DNA of 17,548 bases from Ilumatobacteraceae bacterium (GTDB lineage Bacteria; Actinomycetota; Acidimicrobiia; Acidimicrobiales; Ilumatobacteraceae): NCBI GenBank assembly GCA_023263465.1, contig JALQWV010000194.1:1-17548 (forward strand), written 5' to 3'. The position numbers were made by a program, and so were the translations under genes. Within the stretch, counting starts at the first letter, position 1, and each line of letters starts with the position of its first letter. The notes under the pieces are model-generated. The model was given only the letters and a program-made list of their open reading frames with translations. It had not been told where the DNA came from and did not search any database. Shown here piece after piece: positions 15,172 through 17,548 of the stretch.

Positions 15172-16760
15172 TTCTGTGCCTCCAAAAATTTGGCAATGCA
15201 TAACACTTCATCCATCGCATCGTTACGCAATATGCCATGAACATCATGTGCTCCCGCTGGCGGAATGATCGCTTCTTGAATCTGCTTACTCAGTGATGAA
15301 AGCGGCATAAACAATTGATCTGCATTGCGGGTGGAGGCAAGAACCCCGTTGTCCACTTCGTACACAATGTTGTCAAACGAAACGGTGAACCTTCCTTGCT
15401 TGCACAGCCTTTCCGCCTGATCCTGCCTTCGTAGCACTGTCTCAAATATTTGAATACGATCGCGTACGTATGCGGCCTCTTCGTATCGCTGAGCCTCAGA
15501 GTGAGCATTCATTCGTTCGATCAAGGTGTCGCGTACATAACTGCTTTTGCCGGTAAGTGCATCGGCCGCCTGTTGCACCGCATTGGCATACGACTCTGGC
15601 TCTGCGGTTCCCGAACAAGGGCATTGCGCAAGTCCTAGGCGCGCCGCAGAACACACTGGCGCTCCCTCTGGCGCTACGTAATTACGACCCATCCGTACGG
15701 TGCAACGCCGAAGCGGAATAACCGACTCAATGGCATCCACCACTTCGGTGGCCATGTTGCGAGTAGATATGGGACCAATACACAGGCCCTTCGCAGACGG
15801 GCTCTTCGACACCATCAAGCGAGGCCACTCTTCATCGGTGGTAAGGCGCACATAGCAATACTTTGCTGTGCGAGTGCCTGCATGGTTGTAACGAGGACGC
15901 AACTTGCCAATGATGCGCAGTTCCAGCACTTCGGCAGTCAGCAAGTCGGGAGTTTGAATGAACTCAATCCCCTGCATCAATTTCAGCAATGAGCCAACTT
16001 TGGTTCGTGACTCATTTGTTCCGAAATAACTGCGCACTCGCGAACGCAAGTTGCTGGCTTTACCTACGTACAGCACTTCTCCCTGAGCATCGGTGAACAT
16101 ATACACACCAGTCGTTCGCGGCAGGGTTTCGGTGAGTTTCAATTTCTTTGCTTGAGGATGCGACCCCAGCTTGGGCAAAGCAATGAGATCATTCAGGTCG
16201 TACACGCCAAAACCTGCAGCGCGCTCAATCAGGTAATGCAACAAATCTCCAGTCGCCAACACATCGTTTATCGCGCGGTGAGCAGGTTGGTGTTTCAGAC
16301 CGAGGCTTTCTGCCAGCGTTGACAATTTGCAGTTTGGCACTTCGCTGCGCACCAGTCGCCTCGCCAAAGAGACTGTGTCTATCACTTTGTTCATTAGCCG
16401 TGGCCGACCAGTTCGCTCAAGCGACGCCTGAATAAATCCCATATCAAAACGTGCGTTGTGCGCAACAATCACTGAGTCACCGATGAATTCGACAAGGTCG
16501 TCGAGCACATCGTCTATCGGTGGCGAATTCATCACCATGATGTCGGTGATTCCCGTCAGCATCACGATGAATGAAGGAATGGCACAACCCGGGTTGACCA
16601 GGGTGTTGAAGCGTGCAATCTCTTCCCCACCTTGATATTTCACCGCCCCGATTTCAGTAATTCCGCCAACATCGACAGACGATCCTGCAGTTTCTAAGTC
16701 GAGTACGCAAAACACCACATTGGATAATGCTGGGCTTGCATCATCGAGTGACAGTTGCAT
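15168..16760 (-). CDS. DnaQ-type exonuclease fused to UvrC-like GIY-YIG nuclease
   Basis: Two-nuclease fusion of 530 residues. Residues about 14-180 are a DEDDh 3'-5' exonuclease: DLE (D21, E23), HNARFD (D106) and HxxxxD (H161, D166). Residues about 212-295 are the GIY-YIG endonuclease of UvrC: GVYMF (218-222), YVGKA (231-235), R239 and probable catalytic E280, ending RPRYN. A cysteine cluster (APVCSAARLGLAQCPCSG) follows, then a UVR motif (RYEEAAYVRDRIQ) for UvrB contact. The C-terminal RNase-H-like nuclease of full UvrC is absent. This architecture is known in actinobacteria (for example Rv2191) and recalls E. coli Cho plus a proofreading-type exonuclease; a role in DNA repair is inferred. 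The start is 3 bases after the ATPase stop (TAGATCATG). It lies in an operon with a transporter, an odd setting for a repair enzyme. Confidence 0.92.
   Translation of the reverse strand: MQLSLDDASPALSNVVFCVLDLETAGSSVDVGGITEIGAVKYQGGEEIARFNTLVNPGCAIPSFIVMLTGITDIMVMNSPPIDDVLDDLVEFIGDSVIVAHNARFDMGFIQASLERTGRPRLMNKVIDTVSLARRLVRSEVPNCKLSTLAESLGLKHQPAHRAINDVLATGDLLHYLIERAAGFGVYDLNDLIALPKLGSHPQAKKLKLTETLPRTTGVYMFTDAQGEVLYVGKASNLRSRVRSYFGTNESRTKVGSLLKLMQGIEFIQTPDLLTAEVLELRIIGKLRPRYNHAGTRTAKYCYVRLTTDEEWPRLMVSKSPSAKGLCIGPISTRNMATEVVDAIESVIPLRRCTVRMGRNYVAPEGAPVCSAARLGLAQCPCSGTAEPESYANAVQQAADALTGKSSYVRDTLIERMNAHSEAQRYEEAAYVRDRIQIFETVLRRQDQAERLCKQGRFTVSFDNIVYEVDNGVLASTRNADQLFMPLSSLSKQIQEAIIPPAGAHDVHGILRNDAMDEVLCIAKFLEAQK
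15179..15183 (-). promoter_or_regulatory. Ribosome binding site fixing the GTG start at 15171
   Basis: GGAGG on the minus strand lies 7 bases before GTG 15171, within the final codons of the upstream gene. This is the clearest SD in the window. Confidence 0.8.
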
Positions 16761-16763
16761 GAT

Positions 16764-17393
16764 CTACCGAGTGTAATTCTCGATTCGAGTGCACAATTGA
16801 TCCAGATCGGCTCGATCGTGACTCACCACCAAGGCACTCACGTCAATGCGTTTGAGATATTCACGGATCTGGATTCGCACGTTTTCTCGCGACTCATCGT
16901 CAATTGCTGAAAGAGGTTCATCGAGCAACACAGCCTGTGGGTTGCCAACGAGCGCCCGCACGATTGCCACGCGCTGGCTCTGCCCTCCAGACAGCGTTGG
17001 AGCCATCTGCTCAGCAATGTGAGCAACACCAAACTGCTCCATCAATTCCATTGCCAGTTTCCGTGCAACGTTGCGCTTCGTGCCTCGCACGGTGAGCGAA
17101 AAAGCGGCGTTCTCCAGCGCGGTCATAAATGGAAACAATGCATGATCCTGAAATACCATTCCGATGTTTCGTAACTCGGGCTGAACAAAGTGGTTCTTTG
17201 CTGGAGCGTCAGCAAGTACGTCATTGACATACAGCTCGCCTTCACTTAGCGGGCATAGGCCTGCAATGGCACGCAGGAGCGAAGTTTTTCCACTTCCATT
17301 GACACCAAATATGCCGATGATTTCATTACCAGCATCAAGCGAAACATGACGGGAAAAATCACCAACCGCAATGGTGCCGTGCACAGAAATCAT
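16764..17393 (-). CDS. modC: ABC transporter ATPase, ModC-type, without C-terminal MOP domain
   Basis: Nucleotide-binding subunit that powers uptake of an oxyanion, probably molybdate. 209 residues. Walker A is GVNGSGKT (30-37), the Q-loop Gln is Q82 (VFQDHALFP), the signature is LSGGQ (134-138), Walker B is AVLLDE (154-159) and the switch His is H192 (SHD). The call rests on the neighbouring ModB-type permease and on sequence resemblance. Usual ModC proteins are about 350 residues, with a C-terminal oxyanion-binding MOP/TOBE domain that is missing here, as in some ATPases for tungstate or related anions. The start overlaps the permease stop by ATGA. The gene seems intact, not truncated by a frameshift, since the next gene begins 3 bases later. 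Confidence 0.8.
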   Translation of the reverse strand: MISVHGTIAVGDFSRHVSLDAGNEIIGIFGVNGSGKTSLLRAIAGLCPLSEGELYVNDVLADAPAKNHFVQPELRNIGMVFQDHALFPFMTALENAAFSLTVRGTKRNVARKLAMELMEQFGVAHIAEQMAPTLSGGQSQRVAIVRALVGNPQAVLLDEPLSAIDDESRENVRIQIREYLKRIDVSALVVSHDRADLDQLCTRIENYTR

Positions 17394-17548
17394 TGCGAAC
17401 CACCGCCAATCCAGCGATCACGCAAACCCACCAGCACTCCAACGCACATCGCAACCAATACGAAGCTCAAGGCATAAGCGCCCTCCGGATTGCTCTCCAA
17501 CAGGGTGTACACCGCAAGCGGGGCTGTTTGGGTCCGACCCTGAATATT
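17390..17548 (-). CDS. modB: ModB-type ABC permease, C-terminal part (runs off the window)
   Basis: The last 52 codons read on the minus strand, from NIQGRTQTAPLAVYTLLE near the window edge to a hydrophobic helix (YALSFVLVAMCVGVLVG) and the end RWIGGGSQ. The GRTQT..LAVY stretch is the typical final segment of molybdate/tungstate permeases (ModB, WtpB, TupB), just before their last membrane helix. The stop TGA is at 17390-17392, overlapping the ATPase start as ATGA, so the two are translationally coupled. The N-terminal part and any binding protein lie beyond the window. Molybdate versus tungstate cannot be decided. Confidence 0.75.
   Translation of the reverse strand, partial: NIQGRTQTAPLAVYTLLESNPEGAYALSFVLVAMCVGVLVGLRDRWIGGGSQ

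Noticed and set aside
15172..15201. ATG at 15201 as start of the beta-lactamase-fold gene
   Set aside because: The GGAGG at 15179-15183 and the GTGA overlap point to GTG 15171. The extra ten residues add no recognisable motif.

Overview
This is a gene-dense chromosomal window of roughly even base composition. I see no insertion sequence, phage gene, tRNA or CRISPR array. Several features point to an actinobacterium: an F420-type luciferase-like oxidoreductase, a DnaQ-exonuclease/UvrC fusion, a C4 zinc-ribbon coiled-coil protein, a class A PBP with a Thr/Pro tail, a GlpD next to an AGPS-like flavoprotein, and many apparently leaderless promoters. The modest GC suggests an aquatic, perhaps Acidimicrobiia-like lineage. 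That placement is an inference; no marker gene in the window settles it.

Left part (1-5260): a Fur-family regulator with PerR-type metal ligands (minus strand) is divergent from three plus-strand genes: glpD, an alkyl-DHAP-synthase-like FAD protein, and a GlpK-like FGGY kinase. The kinase overlaps the FAD gene by ATGA. Together they look like a glycerol/polyol-phosphate module: a kinase makes a polyol phosphate, GlpD passes electrons to the respiratory chain and yields DHAP, and the flavoprotein acts on a related substrate. The kinase lacks two of the four glycerol-contact residues of E. coli GlpK, so its substrate may not be glycerol.

Middle (5261-7060): two overlapping ferritin-like genes, one without a signal peptide and one a Tat-type lipoprotein, are followed by the RNase P RNA gene rnpB with a clear promoter and class A features.

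7065-10615 (minus): an operon of a class A PBP, a zinc-ribbon coiled-coil protein and a YdjM-like membrane protein. It runs convergently into rnpB.

10642-14276: an LLM oxidoreductase, a cold-shock protein, an amidase (minus) and an EamA transporter (plus).

Right end (14260-17548, minus): a tightly packed operon, read from the right edge, of a ModB-type permease (partial), a short ModC-type ATPase, the exonuclease/GIY-YIG fusion and a beta-lactamase-fold hydrolase.

The most general signal is regulatory. Four protein genes have a TANNNT hexamer exactly 6 bases before the start codon. rnpB has one exactly 6 bases before its predicted 5' end. This implies leaderless mRNAs with a fixed -10 to +1 distance. 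I did not find a clearly novel defence or mobile system.
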